A stretch of 64,000 bases of DNA from positions 3,472,001-3,536,000 of the forward strand of contig OZ223259.1 of assembly GCA_965140555.1 (NCBI GenBank), in the 5' to 3' direction. The notes beneath the pieces are model-generated. The model was not told the DNA's origin. It ran no database searches and saw only the letters and a program-made list of their open reading frames with translations. The stretch comes from UBA1351 sp965140555 (GTDB lineage: Bacteria; Bacillota; Clostridia; Lachnospirales; Vallitaleaceae). The translations under genes and the position numbers were made by a program. Each line of letters begins with the position of its first letter. Position 1 is the stretch's first letter. Of the stretch, positions 51,781-61,141 are shown one piece after another.

Positions 51781-51869
51781 GTTATTAAATTGTATCATTA
51801 CATTGTACTTATAAATCCTTGCAAAAATAGATTTTATACTAAAATATTTTTAGTCCGAACTCGACATAA

Positions 51870-52488
51870 TCAGAAGGTGTCGATATTCCCGAGATAGATT
51901 TAATTCTTTTTCTAAGACCAACTGAATCTCCAACAATATTTCTCCAGCAACTAGGCCGCGGATTGCGACATGCAAAAGATAAAATGTTTGTAAAAGTTTT
52001 AGATTTTATTGGGAATTACAAAAATGTTGAGATGCTACCTTTGTGGATATCGGGTCAAATAGGAAATACCGAGAAGGATAAGCGAAAAATAGTAGAGTCC
52101 CTTATAGAACAAGAATCAATTCCTCAAGGATGTTATATCGACTTTGATTTGCAGGTCATAGATTTGTTCGAGAGAATGTTCCGAGCAAAACGTAAGGTGA
52201 AAGAGATGATTGAAGACCTTTATAAGGAATGCCAAAATACTATAGGGCATGTACCGTCACGCATTGAATTTTTTGACCATTTGAATGATATCGAGTACAC
52301 TAATATCAAGAAATCAAATGCCCTAAATCCGTTCAAAGATTATCTTGCCTTTATTAATCAATATGATGCCACGGTTATACCACCTGAATTTATAGGTTCG
52401 GATGCAATGGTATTTATTCGGATGTTAGAGACGACGGGAATGCAAGCCTTGTATAAAATTCCTGTTATACAAGCTTTTATAGTTAATG
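51870..52488 (+). pseudogene. SF2 helicase (DUF3427-type) remnant, part 5' of the IS21 element
   Basis: The frame opens after a stop near 51868 and reads EGVDIPEIDLILFLRPTES, then QQLGRGLRHA (helicase motifs V and VI), then KVLDFIGNYKNVEMLPLW. All earlier helicase motifs are absent, so the gene was already N-terminally truncated, probably in connection with the IS4-type element ending at 51784. It is interrupted at 52488 by the IS21-type element and resumes at 55059. Confidence 0.85.
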
Positions 52489-52649
52489 TGAGTACGCCGT
52501 CTAAAAAGTGCACGTGAATCGGTAAAATAGAGCAGCATAACCGCTCATCGAGTGCATGCCTTCCGCTAAGTAGTGCAGTTCATTTTTAGTTATCCTATAC
52601 TAAGATTAGCACGTGTTATACGTGACTAATGTATAGGAGGTCGATAATT

Positions 52650-54185
52650 ATGATTGATTATCGCGAAATTATTAGACTTAAAAGTCTAGATCACAGCAAC
52701 TCTCATGTAGCTGCCAGTGTTGGTAGTTCGCGTAACACTATTGCTGATGTTCATCGACGTGCAGAAGCACTCGATATTAGCTGGCCAATTCCTGATAACC
52801 TTACTAATAAGGATTTACAAACACTGCTATATCCTGAACGTAAATCTCGTGACGGGCGAAAACTTCCAGACTACGAGTATGTTTACAAAGAATTAGCCAA
52901 GCCTGGAGTAACTCTCTCACTACTATGGGCGGAGTATTGTGCCAACTGTGAGGCTGAACATGTTATACCTTATCAAAGCACACAGTTTAATGATAAGTAC
53001 CATGCCTTCGTTGCTTCAAAAAAAGCAACGCTTAGAATTCATCATAAACCTGGTGAAAAAATGGAAGTTGATTGGGCCGGCAAGACACTTTATGTAACTA
53101 ACAACATCACAGGGGAACAGATGAAAGCTTATGTTTTTGTTGCTAGTTTACCATGTAGCCTTTATGGATATGCTGAAGCTTTCCCTGATATGAAGTCCAA
53201 TCATTGGATAGAGGCTCATATCCATGCATACCAATATTTTGGTGGTACTACGCGTATCTTAATTCCTGATAACTTAAAAACTGGAGTTATTAAGAATACA
53301 AGAAACGAACTAAAACTTAATCGTTCCTATCACGAAATGGCTGAGTTCTACGGAACAGCAATTATACCAGCCAGACCAATAAAGCCTAAGGACAAACCCT
53401 CTGCTGAAGGTTCTGTAGGGGTTATGTCCACATGGATTATTGCCGCACTTCGTAATCGAAAATTCTTCTCATATGCTGAACTCAATGAAGCAGTGAGAGA
53501 AAAGCTCGAAGAATACAATAACAAATCTTTCCAAAAGAAAGAAGGAAGCAGACGAACTGCATTTGAAGAAGAAGAAAAATCCTTCCTAATGCCTTTACCT
53601 GCTTCCCAGTATGAAACAGCCATCTGGTCAGATGCCACCATACAACCTGATTATCTCATAACTGATGGGAATTGCAAGTATTCAGTACCTCATGAATATA
53701 TTGGTAAAGAAGTCGAGATACGTACGACTGAAAAATGTATTGAAGCCTTTTATAAGCATCTTAGAATTGCTTCTCATGTGCGTGTCAGTTATTCGCCTGA
53801 ACCGATTTATATACCGGAACATATGCCTGAGAACCACCGTAAATATTTGAACTATAATACAGATTCGTTTATCGGATGGGCTACTGATATTGGAAATTCT
53901 ACCCAAACCGTAATTAAGCATTTCCTCTACTCTCACCGAGTAGAACAACAAGGGTACAAGGCCTGTGCTTCGTTAATGAAACTAGCTGACAACTATTCGA
54001 CTTCGCGTTTAGAAGCTGCTTGCGAGAAGGCATTATCCTATACTCCAAGTCCCAGCCTTAAAAATATTAGAACCATACTTAAGAACGGACAGGATAAACG
54101 TAAACCTACACCGAAAAAGCCTTCTTCCTCAGCAGAATATGGTATTTCTAGAAATTCGTCTTACTGTCGCGGAGGTGAACAATAA
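52650..54185 (+). CDS. istA: IS21 transposase IstA
   Basis: About 511 residues from ATG 52650 after AGGAGGTCGATAATT. An N-terminal helix-turn-helix (IIRLKSLDHSNSHVAASVGS) is followed by the DDE integrase core: Asp in KMEVDWAGKT, Asp in RILIPDNLKTGV and Glu in KPSAEGSVG. A C-terminal beta-domain (EYIGKEVEIRTTEKCIEAFY) completes it. No frameshift is visible. The stop shares a base with the istB start. Confidence 0.95.
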   Translation: MIDYREIIRLKSLDHSNSHVAASVGSSRNTIADVHRRAEALDISWPIPDNLTNKDLQTLLYPERKSRDGRKLPDYEYVYKELAKPGVTLSLLWAEYCANCEAEHVIPYQSTQFNDKYHAFVASKKATLRIHHKPGEKMEVDWAGKTLYVTNNITGEQMKAYVFVASLPCSLYGYAEAFPDMKSNHWIEAHIHAYQYFGGTTRILIPDNLKTGVIKNTRNELKLNRSYHEMAEFYGTAIIPARPIKPKDKPSAEGSVGVMSTWIIAALRNRKFFSYAELNEAVREKLEEYNNKSFQKKEGSRRTAFEEEEKSFLMPLPASQYETAIWSDATIQPDYLITDGNCKYSVPHEYIGKEVEIRTTEKCIEAFYKHLRIASHVRVSYSPEPIYIPEHMPENHRKYLNYNTDSFIGWATDIGNSTQTVIKHFLYSHRVEQQGYKACASLMKLADNYSTSRLEAACEKALSYTPSPSLKNIRTILKNGQDKRKPTPKKPSSSAEYGISRNSSYCRGGEQ

Positions 54186-54955
54186 TGATCAAACAATCAA
54201 CGTTAGATAAACTCCATGACATGCGAATGTCCTGTATGGCAAGTGCTTTCGAAGAACAGTGCAATAGTTGTGACTTCAATGATCTTACATTTGAAGACCG
54301 TTTCGGAATGTTAGTTGATAAAGAATGGGACAAGCGTAGATCTAATAAAAAGCATCGGCTAATTCGTTCCGCTGGTTTTAGGTTCCCAGGTGCCTGCATT
54401 GAAGATATTGAATATCATCAAGATCGCAAGCTGGATCGAAGTCAAATATTAAATTTTGCTTCATGTAACTATATAAGCGAGAAACATCACATAATATTAA
54501 AAGGTGCCTCAGGTAACGGGAAAACATATATCTCAAATGCACTTGGAATTGCTGCATGTAAGAACTTTATGTCAGTAAAATACATAAGGATTCCTGATTT
54601 ACTAAATGAATTAGCTATTGCACGAATGGAAGGAACCTTTGCTAAGTATAAGAAAAACATCCAGAAGGTCGATTTATTGATTCTTGATGAATTCTTATTA
54701 ACGCCATTGGATGGTGATCAAGCTAAAGAACTTCTTGAAATAATCGAAGTACGTACGATTCGGGGTTCAATGATTTTTTGTACGCAGTTTCATTCCGAAG
54801 GTTGGTACTCTCGAATAGGAGATCAAGAAGACACTATGCTTTCTGACGCTATTGTAGATAGAATTATTCCTAACTCATATGAAGTCATGATTGAAGGTAA
54901 TATTTCAATGCGTGAGAGACATGGAATTCATAAGTCAAAGAAAGCTGAGGACTAA
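54185..54955 (+). CDS. istB: IS21 helper ATPase IstB
   Basis: 256 residues of the AAA+ DnaC/IstB type. Walker A is LKGASGNGKTY, Walker B is VDLLILDEF and the sensor region is GSMIFCTQFHSEGWYSRIG. It assembles on target DNA and recruits IstA. It overlaps the istA stop by one base (TAATG). It appears intact. Confidence 0.95.
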   Translation: MIKQSTLDKLHDMRMSCMASAFEEQCNSCDFNDLTFEDRFGMLVDKEWDKRRSNKKHRLIRSAGFRFPGACIEDIEYHQDRKLDRSQILNFASCNYISEKHHIILKGASGNGKTYISNALGIAACKNFMSVKYIRIPDLLNELAIARMEGTFAKYKKNIQKVDLLILDEFLLTPLDGDQAKELLEIIEVRTIRGSMIFCTQFHSEGWYSRIGDQEDTMLSDAIVDRIIPNSYEVMIEGNISMRERHGIHKSKKAED

Positions 54956-55052
54956 TTAATCAATTGCACTCTGTCCGAATAACGTGCACTGGTTAACCGG
55001 ATGGAGTGCTCAAAATTACCGATTCGCATGCACTAAGTGGTCGGTGTACTCA

Positions 55053-55396
55053 TTAATGATATAATGAATAAAGAAGTTAATCGAGAAGCTATAGAAAACA
55101 GCTTTTACAATTTCTATCAAAACAGAAGAAACTGGCCGGATATGGATCGGTTTAAGACAAGAAAGAGTTTTAAAGAGTGGGAGCCAAAAGATTTTTGGTC
55201 ATTAGCCTATGAAAATCCCATCAAGTTTTTATGTAAAACGCATCGTGATATTTTTGCCTTTAATAAAGATGAATCTGTGATGAGAATTAAGTTGAATATA
55301 GAACAATGGTTAAATGACCCGTTCTTTATCAGCCAGGTTAAGGATTGTATAGAGTTTAGACGTATTGAATTTTTGGATAAACGATTAAATCCGTAA
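55053..55396 (+). pseudogene. SF2 helicase remnant, part 3' of the IS21 element
   Basis: After the target duplication the frame resumes as NDIMNKEVNREAIENSFYNF and runs to DFWSLAYENPIKFL and a natural stop at 55396. It is the C-terminal end of the helicase whose other part stops at 52488. The join PVIQAFIV-NDIMNKEV is perfect once the element is removed. There is no separate start site. Confidence 0.88.
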
Positions 55397-55502
55397 TGGA
55401 TAGATTTGCCTGGAATATTGAGCAAGCATCGAGAAAATCATCAATCTAAGCAGTTAATCGGAGTAGATAGTATTAGTAGTTTTCATTACGGGAGGTCTTA
55501 AG

Positions 55503-56492
55503 GTGGATAAAGAAGTTGTGGCAAAGAGAATGAAAGAATTTTCAAACAAAGCAACCAATACGGTTCAAAATGCTACAGGTAGAGTAAGGGATGAAGCCGG
55601 AAAGATTGCCGGTACGTTGAAGGACTCCAAAGGAAAAATACAAGAGTCAGCAGAGGACCTTCAATCAAAAATGAAAGCAATGGACATAGAATTGCAAAAC
55701 GCTGTAGATGAATATAATACAGCTTTTAATGCGATGAATGATAAAGGGATGAGTCTCTATCTGGAGAGGATGCGGTCGAAGGACTTAATGTATTACATTG
55801 AGCAACTGATTAATAGTCTAGCAAATCATCCTAAATCCTTTGATGTTGCTATCAACGAAATAAAAATGTCTAGAGAAAATTTTGAATCAATCAATGAGCT
55901 GGCTAAGGAGCAGCTTAATATAGCGAAGAAAACCGCTGTGGGTGCTAGTACAGGGGTCGCTTCAGGTGTTGCAGTAGCAAGCGTAGCACCAACAGCTGTG
56001 ATGTGGATTGCAACGACATTTGGGACGGCCTCAACAGGTGCTGCCATATCTGGCCTTTCGGGAGCGGCTGCGACGAATGCAGCACTTGCATGGATTGGTG
56101 GTGGAGCATTAGCGGCTGGTGGAGGAGGTATGTCAGCGGGAACAGCATTTCTTGCTTTGGCCGGACCGGTAGGTTGGGGGATAGCAGGATTTAGTATTTT
56201 TGCTTCAGTTACTTTGTTTGCAAAGAATACAATGAAGTCGAATAAAGAAAAGCAGAAGGAAATAGAAAAAATCAAAATCAACACAGAAGCAGTTAAAGAA
56301 TCTGACGTAAAAATTGAGACCATGCTTTTAAAAACAATAACATTTCGAGACAGTTTGAGCGACATGTATAGTCGGTGTATGCCTTACTATAATAAATCAT
56401 TTATTGATTTGAACGACGAGAGTCAGAATGAATTAGGTGCGTTAGTTAATAATACCAAGTCCCTTGCAATGACCCTAGGTGAAACTCTGTAA
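55503..56492 (+). CDS. Protein with apolipoprotein-like helices and a glycine-rich hydrophobic segment
   Basis: 329 residues from GTG 55503 after GGGAGGTCTTAAG. Residues 1-60 form an amphipathic repeat (KATNTVQNATGRVRDEAGKI), residues 60-140 are helical, and residues ~145-245 form a long Gly/Ala-rich hydrophobic region with AAATNAALAWIGGGALAAGG and then FLALAGPVGWGIAGF, followed by a coiled coil (KEKQKEIEKIKINTEAVKES). Such Gly-zipper segments occur in membrane-inserting or pore-forming proteins and in GTPase-associated proteins. No catalytic motif is visible. It ends 16 bases before the next gene, so the two form a pair. Confidence 0.6.
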   Translation: MDKEVVAKRMKEFSNKATNTVQNATGRVRDEAGKIAGTLKDSKGKIQESAEDLQSKMKAMDIELQNAVDEYNTAFNAMNDKGMSLYLERMRSKDLMYYIEQLINSLANHPKSFDVAINEIKMSRENFESINELAKEQLNIAKKTAVGASTGVASGVAVASVAPTAVMWIATTFGTASTGAAISGLSGAAATNAALAWIGGGALAAGGGGMSAGTAFLALAGPVGWGIAGFSIFASVTLFAKNTMKSNKEKQKEIEKIKINTEAVKESDVKIETMLLKTITFRDSLSDMYSRCMPYYNKSFIDLNDESQNELGALVNNTKSLAMTLGETL

Positions 56493-56508
56493 TATGAGGA
56501 AAGTGTTT

Positions 56509-57963
56509 ATGGATAGAGAGAAAACCCTGAAAAGTAATCAAGAACAGGCGATTGGTTCATGGATTAATTATCTAAATCAAGTAAGAATCAATAGACTTAC
56601 AGAACTATTAGCAAAGCAGAATACTAATTTGGTAGAGGCTATAAATTCTATTGATCTTGCAATGGAATCCATTAGAGATAATATTATTATAAAAAACAGA
56701 GGCGGCAAGAATGGGATGCATGGGTTTATTGCTGAAATTGCAGAATGGGGAATCGGAAATGCAAGGCAGCAAGTCAAGGGGAAAGCAGGAAATTATAGCT
56801 GGATTAATGATAACGGTCCCACCGATTTAGTGAGAGATGGAGTAGCTATTCAACAGAAATTTGTGAATTCGGTTAATTACTTATCATTAAAGGCTATAAG
56901 CGAACATTTGAACAAATATCCTGAGTATATAAAGAATGGAGGAATGTATCAAATTCCTGAAGATCATTATTTGAAAATCAAGCAGATTTTAGAAATGCCT
57001 GCAGATATAGCGAATAAACGATCGACACAGGATGGCGAGTTTTCCCTAAAACAATGGAAATTTGTACATAGTTTTTTCGAAGAAAATACGATTCCATTAG
57101 ACAAAATTGAAGCGTCAAAACTTACATATGATTCCGTTCAAGTTAATAAAATTGGGGAGACAGTAGAGGCGGAAAAACAAAAATTAAGACAAACAAATGA
57201 TCGTAATAATAAACATGCGTATGAAGAGAGTTTGCCATCTTTTGACGAAGGAATTAAAGTAACAGTTGCTTCAGGAATAATTGAAGGTGGGACAACCTTT
57301 TGTATGTTAGTTGCTTGTAAAATAAAATCGGGCAAACGTATTTCAAACTTTAGCAACGAAGATTGGAAAGATATAATAAAAGGCACTCAGAAAAGTACCT
57401 TAAAGGGAAGCATTCGTGGCGTTACAATTTATGGACTTACCAATGCCACCTCTACGCCTGCGGCAGTTGCGAGTGCTATATCAACGGCATCCTTTGGAGT
57501 TGCAGATCAAATACATTTGTTTCGTAGTGGGAACCTTACAGAAATAGAACTTATTGAAAATTCCGAGGTTATATGCCTGGAAGCATCTATAAGCGCTTTG
57601 TCTTCATTTATGGGACAGGTAGTAATTCCGATCCCTGTTATAGGAGCCGTTATAGGCAATACGATTGGAACCATTATGTATCAAATAGGTAAAGATAAAT
57701 TCAAGGCAACAGAACAAGCATTTTTGAAAGCGTATCAAGAGGCTCAACGAAATCTAGATGCTAATCTGAAAGTAAAGTATGAAAAAATAATTGCTAAATT
57801 GATGGACGAGTTAGAGGACTATTTGATACTATTAGAGCAAGCCTTTTCAATCGATGTAGCTAGTGCTTTGGATGGTTCGGTCGAGTTAGCTAAGAGGGTT
57901 GGAATTCCGCACTCGGAAATACTGGATTCAAAAGAAAAAATACAGGCATATTTTATGGAGTAG
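56509..57963 (+). CDS. Partner of the glycine-rich protein, membrane-associating, unknown
   Basis: About 484 residues from ATG 56509 after GAGGAAAGTG. The first ~250 residues are soluble and contain GGKNGMHGFIAEIAEWGIGN and NDNGPTDLVRDGVAIQQKFV. The second half has hydrophobic stretches (TPAAVASAISTASFGVADQI; MGQVVIPIPVIGAVIGNTIG) and ends in a long helix. The segment with NGPTDLxxDGxxxQxKF resembles the catalytic region of endonuclease-fold domains (acidic residue, then QxKF), so a nuclease-like activity is conceivable. It pairs with the preceding gene. No named family is assigned. Confidence 0.55.
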   Translation: MDREKTLKSNQEQAIGSWINYLNQVRINRLTELLAKQNTNLVEAINSIDLAMESIRDNIIIKNRGGKNGMHGFIAEIAEWGIGNARQQVKGKAGNYSWINDNGPTDLVRDGVAIQQKFVNSVNYLSLKAISEHLNKYPEYIKNGGMYQIPEDHYLKIKQILEMPADIANKRSTQDGEFSLKQWKFVHSFFEENTIPLDKIEASKLTYDSVQVNKIGETVEAEKQKLRQTNDRNNKHAYEESLPSFDEGIKVTVASGIIEGGTTFCMLVACKIKSGKRISNFSNEDWKDIIKGTQKSTLKGSIRGVTIYGLTNATSTPAAVASAISTASFGVADQIHLFRSGNLTEIELIENSEVICLEASISALSSFMGQVVIPIPVIGAVIGNTIGTIMYQIGKDKFKATEQAFLKAYQEAQRNLDANLKVKYEKIIAKLMDELEDYLILLEQAFSIDVASALDGSVELAKRVGIPHSEILDSKEKIQAYFME

Positions 57964-58008
57964 TAAGCAATTATTATGAATAAGTTTTCAATAGAATGGG
58001 GTATATAT

Positions 58009-59892
58009 ATGATGCGCAAAAAAATATTGAAAGTATTAGGATACGTGATACTTATAATGTTATTCATACAGACAATACAGCTGGATAGTGTGGCCAAGGA
58101 AGCAACTGTAAGTGTTGATGGTGTCTATTACGAACTTGATTCGGACAGTGACTATGACATATCAGCAAAGGATGTGAATGGTCAGCCAACACCAAGTCCC
58201 CATGTACAGGGGGATTTTGTGGTGTCAGGAGATTATAGTGAAGAAACCAAGGATGGAATAGAGGTTCCGGTATTAAAAGTTAAGAAAGGAACACTGGAAT
58301 TGGCTTACAGTGCACGTTCTATTCAAAAGGAGTTCGTTAAGGAAGATGAAAATACCGATAAAAAAGCGTGGCATATGGTTGAGGATAAATCAGATACGGT
58401 AGATGGCGTGGAACTAGAGTCTGATATCAAGATGGGAGCATTAATCTTACAAAGCTCTCTTGATGGCAAAAAATGGCAGGAAGAAGTTGTTCTTACTGAT
58501 ATTTTTAATAGTGATAAATATCCATCATTGGATGGGATTCTTTATGAAACGAAAAGTGTTCAACAACAAAATGGTTGTTATTACCGCTTAATCATTGCAT
58601 ATACGATAGGACGTAAGACAGGAGAGAAGAAAATTGGTCCTGTTACATTAGATGAAACGGAACAGAAGAAGATAGCCGAAGTATATCGTTTTTATGCTAT
58701 TGATGAAGAGATTGAAGAGACAACACGGCCGGAAGATACCCCTAGAAAAGAATTAGGTAAAAAGGTTAATACAGGGAAGGATACCGGATATGCAAACAAT
58801 GATGTTGTCGATATAGAAGATCCTCATTATGGTTGGGATTTAGGAACCTTTTATGTGAATGGATATACAAGAGAAGTTATTGATGAGCAGAATACATCCA
58901 TATTTCTTAAAAATGTGGGTGATCGGGTAACGCTTTGGTTCCGGCTAGAAGAGGTCCTTGATCAGTTGAACGGGGAAGCAGATTTGTCCATAGCAGAAGA
59001 TGTGAACGGCTATGACAAGGAATTTGAGGTCAAGCAGACAAACTTTGGACGTGGTGCTCTTATAATAAGTTATACGGATTATGAAGGAGTTGTTCACGAA
59101 CCGGTTATATATACCAACTATTTGGAAGCGAATGCAAGGACAGGAGCAGATACCAGAGTACAACTTTTTGAAGAAGGAGACTATAAAGTAACACTGGATT
59201 ATGAAATAATAAAGAATCCTAGGAAATTAGGAGCTATATCCGTTCTCCCGTCCTATACGAATTATAAGATAAGCTTTGAGTTTGCCATAAGAAACGGTAA
59301 CAATATGGTATATCCCTTTGATGCAGTAACGGGAGCGGAATTGTCAGATCAAGCGATTACAGATAATGGATTCCGATTAGATATGGCAAAGTCGAGATAT
59401 TTGACGATTGATGTCAAAAAATCATCTATACGTACAATGGAGGATGGTTCTCTTGTAGAAGATATTCGATTCAATCGTCCTGCTAAAGACGGTGAAGGCT
59501 ATACAGACGAAGGTATTTATACGTTTACAGTGAAGAATCTCTATACGGAGGGGGAGCCTACGACAAAGACAATCTATGTAGGAAGTAATAAGTATATTCA
59601 TGCGATCTCCCGATCGGGTTACACCGTTGCAGAATTGAATGAGAAAATTGCTGCAGGTGCTCAAATAGGAGATGACGGAAAGATTATTGAAGCTGTTGAA
59701 AGTTCAGAGGTAGAAGACGTTATAGATGAGGCACAGGTCCAAACAGTGGAGAATGAGGATAGTAACGTTATCAAGAATGAGGCAACTGATGGTGACCAAG
59801 AGGGAATAGCGGTTGTACCTATCGTAATCGGTTGTTCGATTATCGTATGTGTGATTCTTGTTGTTGTGCTGCGTAAGCAAAGAGATATATAG
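58009..59892 (+). CDS. Secreted type I membrane-anchored protein of unknown function
   Basis: About 627 residues from ATG 58009 (an upstream ATG 57976 has no better ribosome site). A signal peptide (KKILKVLGYVILIMLFIQTI) opens the protein. A ~550-residue beta-rich ectodomain with DPHYGWDLGTFYVNGYTREV and KDTGYANNDVVDIEDP follows. It ends in an acidic linker, one membrane helix (VVPIVIGCSIIVCVILVVVL) and a short basic tail. The stop is 15 bases before the toxin-like lipoprotein gene, so the two are co-expressed on the cell surface. It may support export or presentation of that protein. Confidence 0.65.
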   Translation: MMRKKILKVLGYVILIMLFIQTIQLDSVAKEATVSVDGVYYELDSDSDYDISAKDVNGQPTPSPHVQGDFVVSGDYSEETKDGIEVPVLKVKKGTLELAYSARSIQKEFVKEDENTDKKAWHMVEDKSDTVDGVELESDIKMGALILQSSLDGKKWQEEVVLTDIFNSDKYPSLDGILYETKSVQQQNGCYYRLIIAYTIGRKTGEKKIGPVTLDETEQKKIAEVYRFYAIDEEIEETTRPEDTPRKELGKKVNTGKDTGYANNDVVDIEDPHYGWDLGTFYVNGYTREVIDEQNTSIFLKNVGDRVTLWFRLEEVLDQLNGEADLSIAEDVNGYDKEFEVKQTNFGRGALIISYTDYEGVVHEPVIYTNYLEANARTGADTRVQLFEEGDYKVTLDYEIIKNPRKLGAISVLPSYTNYKISFEFAIRNGNNMVYPFDAVTGAELSDQAITDNGFRLDMAKSRYLTIDVKKSSIRTMEDGSLVEDIRFNRPAKDGEGYTDEGIYTFTVKNLYTEGEPTTKTIYVGSNKYIHAISRSGYTVAELNEKIAAGAQIGDDGKIIEAVESSEVEDVIDEAQVQTVENEDSNVIKNEATDGDQEGIAVVPIVIGCSIIVCVILVVVLRKQRDI

Positions 59893-59907
59893 GGGGGAGG
59901 AAACATA

Positions 59908-61140
59908 ATGCGTTATAAGACTATAATAGCTTATCTATTAATTGTAGTATTGATTATTTCAGGATGCGGCAATGTAGCAACAGATGGAGAGTCGAATCTT
60001 GAAGAGCAAAAGTCCATAGATGTTATAGAGTCAAGTGAGGCATCAGATATAGGATTCATTGATGAAGACAAGGTACTTATTCCCGATTTCGTGGGTTTGG
60101 AAGATCCTGCATTGTTACGCTATGTGAAAGACAATGTGTATAAGGAAGTCGTTGATACGTTGGATAGTGATGCTTACTATGTCGAGAATGTGGAGACGGT
60201 ATATGTTTCCAAAGAGTATCTAGAAGAAGTAGCGTTTAACTCACAGTCAAATGTGTTTTTTGGTTATACATTAGAAGATCTCGATGAGCAATTTGAAGGA
60301 GTGCAATATGCCTTTGGATTAGGCGAGGACGGAACAACGATAGTCTATGAGCTAGAAGATTCGACGGAAAGCTATGAAGAGATTATGCGAGATGTTGTTA
60401 TCGGCTCAGGCGTTATTCTTATATGTGTGACAGTGTCGGTAATATCGGCAGGAGCAGGTGCGCCGGCTATTAGCATGATTTTTGCGACATCAGCAAAAAC
60501 AGGCGCCATCATGGCGGGTTCATCAGGTATAGTTGGCGGGGTATCGTCCGGAATTATAACAGGGATACAAACAGGTAACTTTAAAGAGGCTGTGAGTTCC
60601 GGTGCAAGAAATGCAGCAAATGAGTTCAAGTGGGGTGCAATAACAGGTGTGTTGACAGGAGGCGTCCAATCTGTATCAATGCTTAAAGGAGTCGCATCAA
60701 ATGGATTGACTATGAATGAAGCAGCACGCATTCAGAAAGAATCCAAGTATCCTCTTGATGTGATTAAATATCTGAATAACATGAAGCAATATAATCAGAT
60801 AAAAAAAGTAAAACTAGTGCCACGAATGGTTAATGGCAAAACAGCGTTGGTCAAGCAAAACATAAACTTAGAATATGTGGGTTCCAAAGGTGTGTCCAAT
60901 CTGGAGCGCATAAAAAATGGTCTTCCTCCTTTAGATAGCACGGGTATACCTTATGAATTGCATCACATCGGTCAAAAAGCAGATTCAACCTTGGCGGTGA
61001 TGACACGTGCAGAACATCGAATGGGAGATAATTATAGTTTGTGGCATAAATTAGAAGGCGCATCAGAGATTGATCGACTTGGTTTTGAAAAAGTCAAAAA
61101 AGCTTTTTGGCAAGAATATTATGAACTTGTTGCAGGATGA
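59908..61140 (+). CDS. Lipoprotein with C-terminal LHH/HNH-type nuclease domain (polymorphic toxin-like)
   Basis: 410 residues with a very strong ribosome site (GGGGGGAGGAAAC). The lipobox LIISGC places the lipid on Cys20. A ~130-residue surface domain is followed by Gly/Ala-rich hydrophobic segments (about 155-250), then the pre-toxin region GLTMNEAARIQKESKYPLDV and the nuclease core YELHHIGQKADSTLAVMTRA, then EHRMGDNYSLWHK. The LHH at 351-353 and later His residues form the HNH/Endo VII-type metal site. Lipid anchoring of a toxin nuclease is unusual in Gram-positives. No adjacent immunity gene is recognised. Confidence 0.75.
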   Translation: MRYKTIIAYLLIVVLIISGCGNVATDGESNLEEQKSIDVIESSEASDIGFIDEDKVLIPDFVGLEDPALLRYVKDNVYKEVVDTLDSDAYYVENVETVYVSKEYLEEVAFNSQSNVFFGYTLEDLDEQFEGVQYAFGLGEDGTTIVYELEDSTESYEEIMRDVVIGSGVILICVTVSVISAGAGAPAISMIFATSAKTGAIMAGSSGIVGGVSSGIITGIQTGNFKEAVSSGARNAANEFKWGAITGVLTGGVQSVSMLKGVASNGLTMNEAARIQKESKYPLDVIKYLNNMKQYNQIKKVKLVPRMVNGKTALVKQNINLEYVGSKGVSNLERIKNGLPPLDSTGIPYELHHIGQKADSTLAVMTRAEHRMGDNYSLWHKLEGASEIDRLGFEKVKKAFWQEYYELVAG

Positions 61141-61141
61141 G

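Larger units (their letters stand above)
50262..51784 (+). mobile_element. IS4-family-like insertion sequence with broken transposase
   Basis: A 1523-bp element bounded by terminal inverted repeats TAACTCAACATTCCCA (50262-50277) and its complement at 51769-51784 with one mismatch. It holds one transposase split into two frames. No clear target duplication could be defined. It lies just downstream of the caspase-like gene and just upstream of a truncated helicase. Confidence 0.8.
52489..55052 (+). mobile_element. IS21-family insertion sequence, apparently intact
   Basis: A 2564-bp element beginning TGAGTACGCCG and ending CGGTGTACTCA (terminal repeats with one mismatch; TG..CA ends). It is flanked by a 6-bp target duplication TTAATG (52483-52488 and 55053-55058). 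Sub-terminal repeats around GTGCACGTGAATCGGTAA on the left and TTACCGATTCGCATGCAC on the right are typical of IS21. It carries istA and istB with overlapping stop/start. Removing it with one TTAATG restores the helicase frame exactly. Confidence 0.95.

Noticed and set aside
55826..56365. A 179-codon minus-strand open frame rich in Ala and Pro
   Set aside because: It is the antisense shadow of the Gly/Ala-rich segment of the plus-strand gene, whose GC-richer codons remove stops. It has no ribosome site and no recognisable motif.
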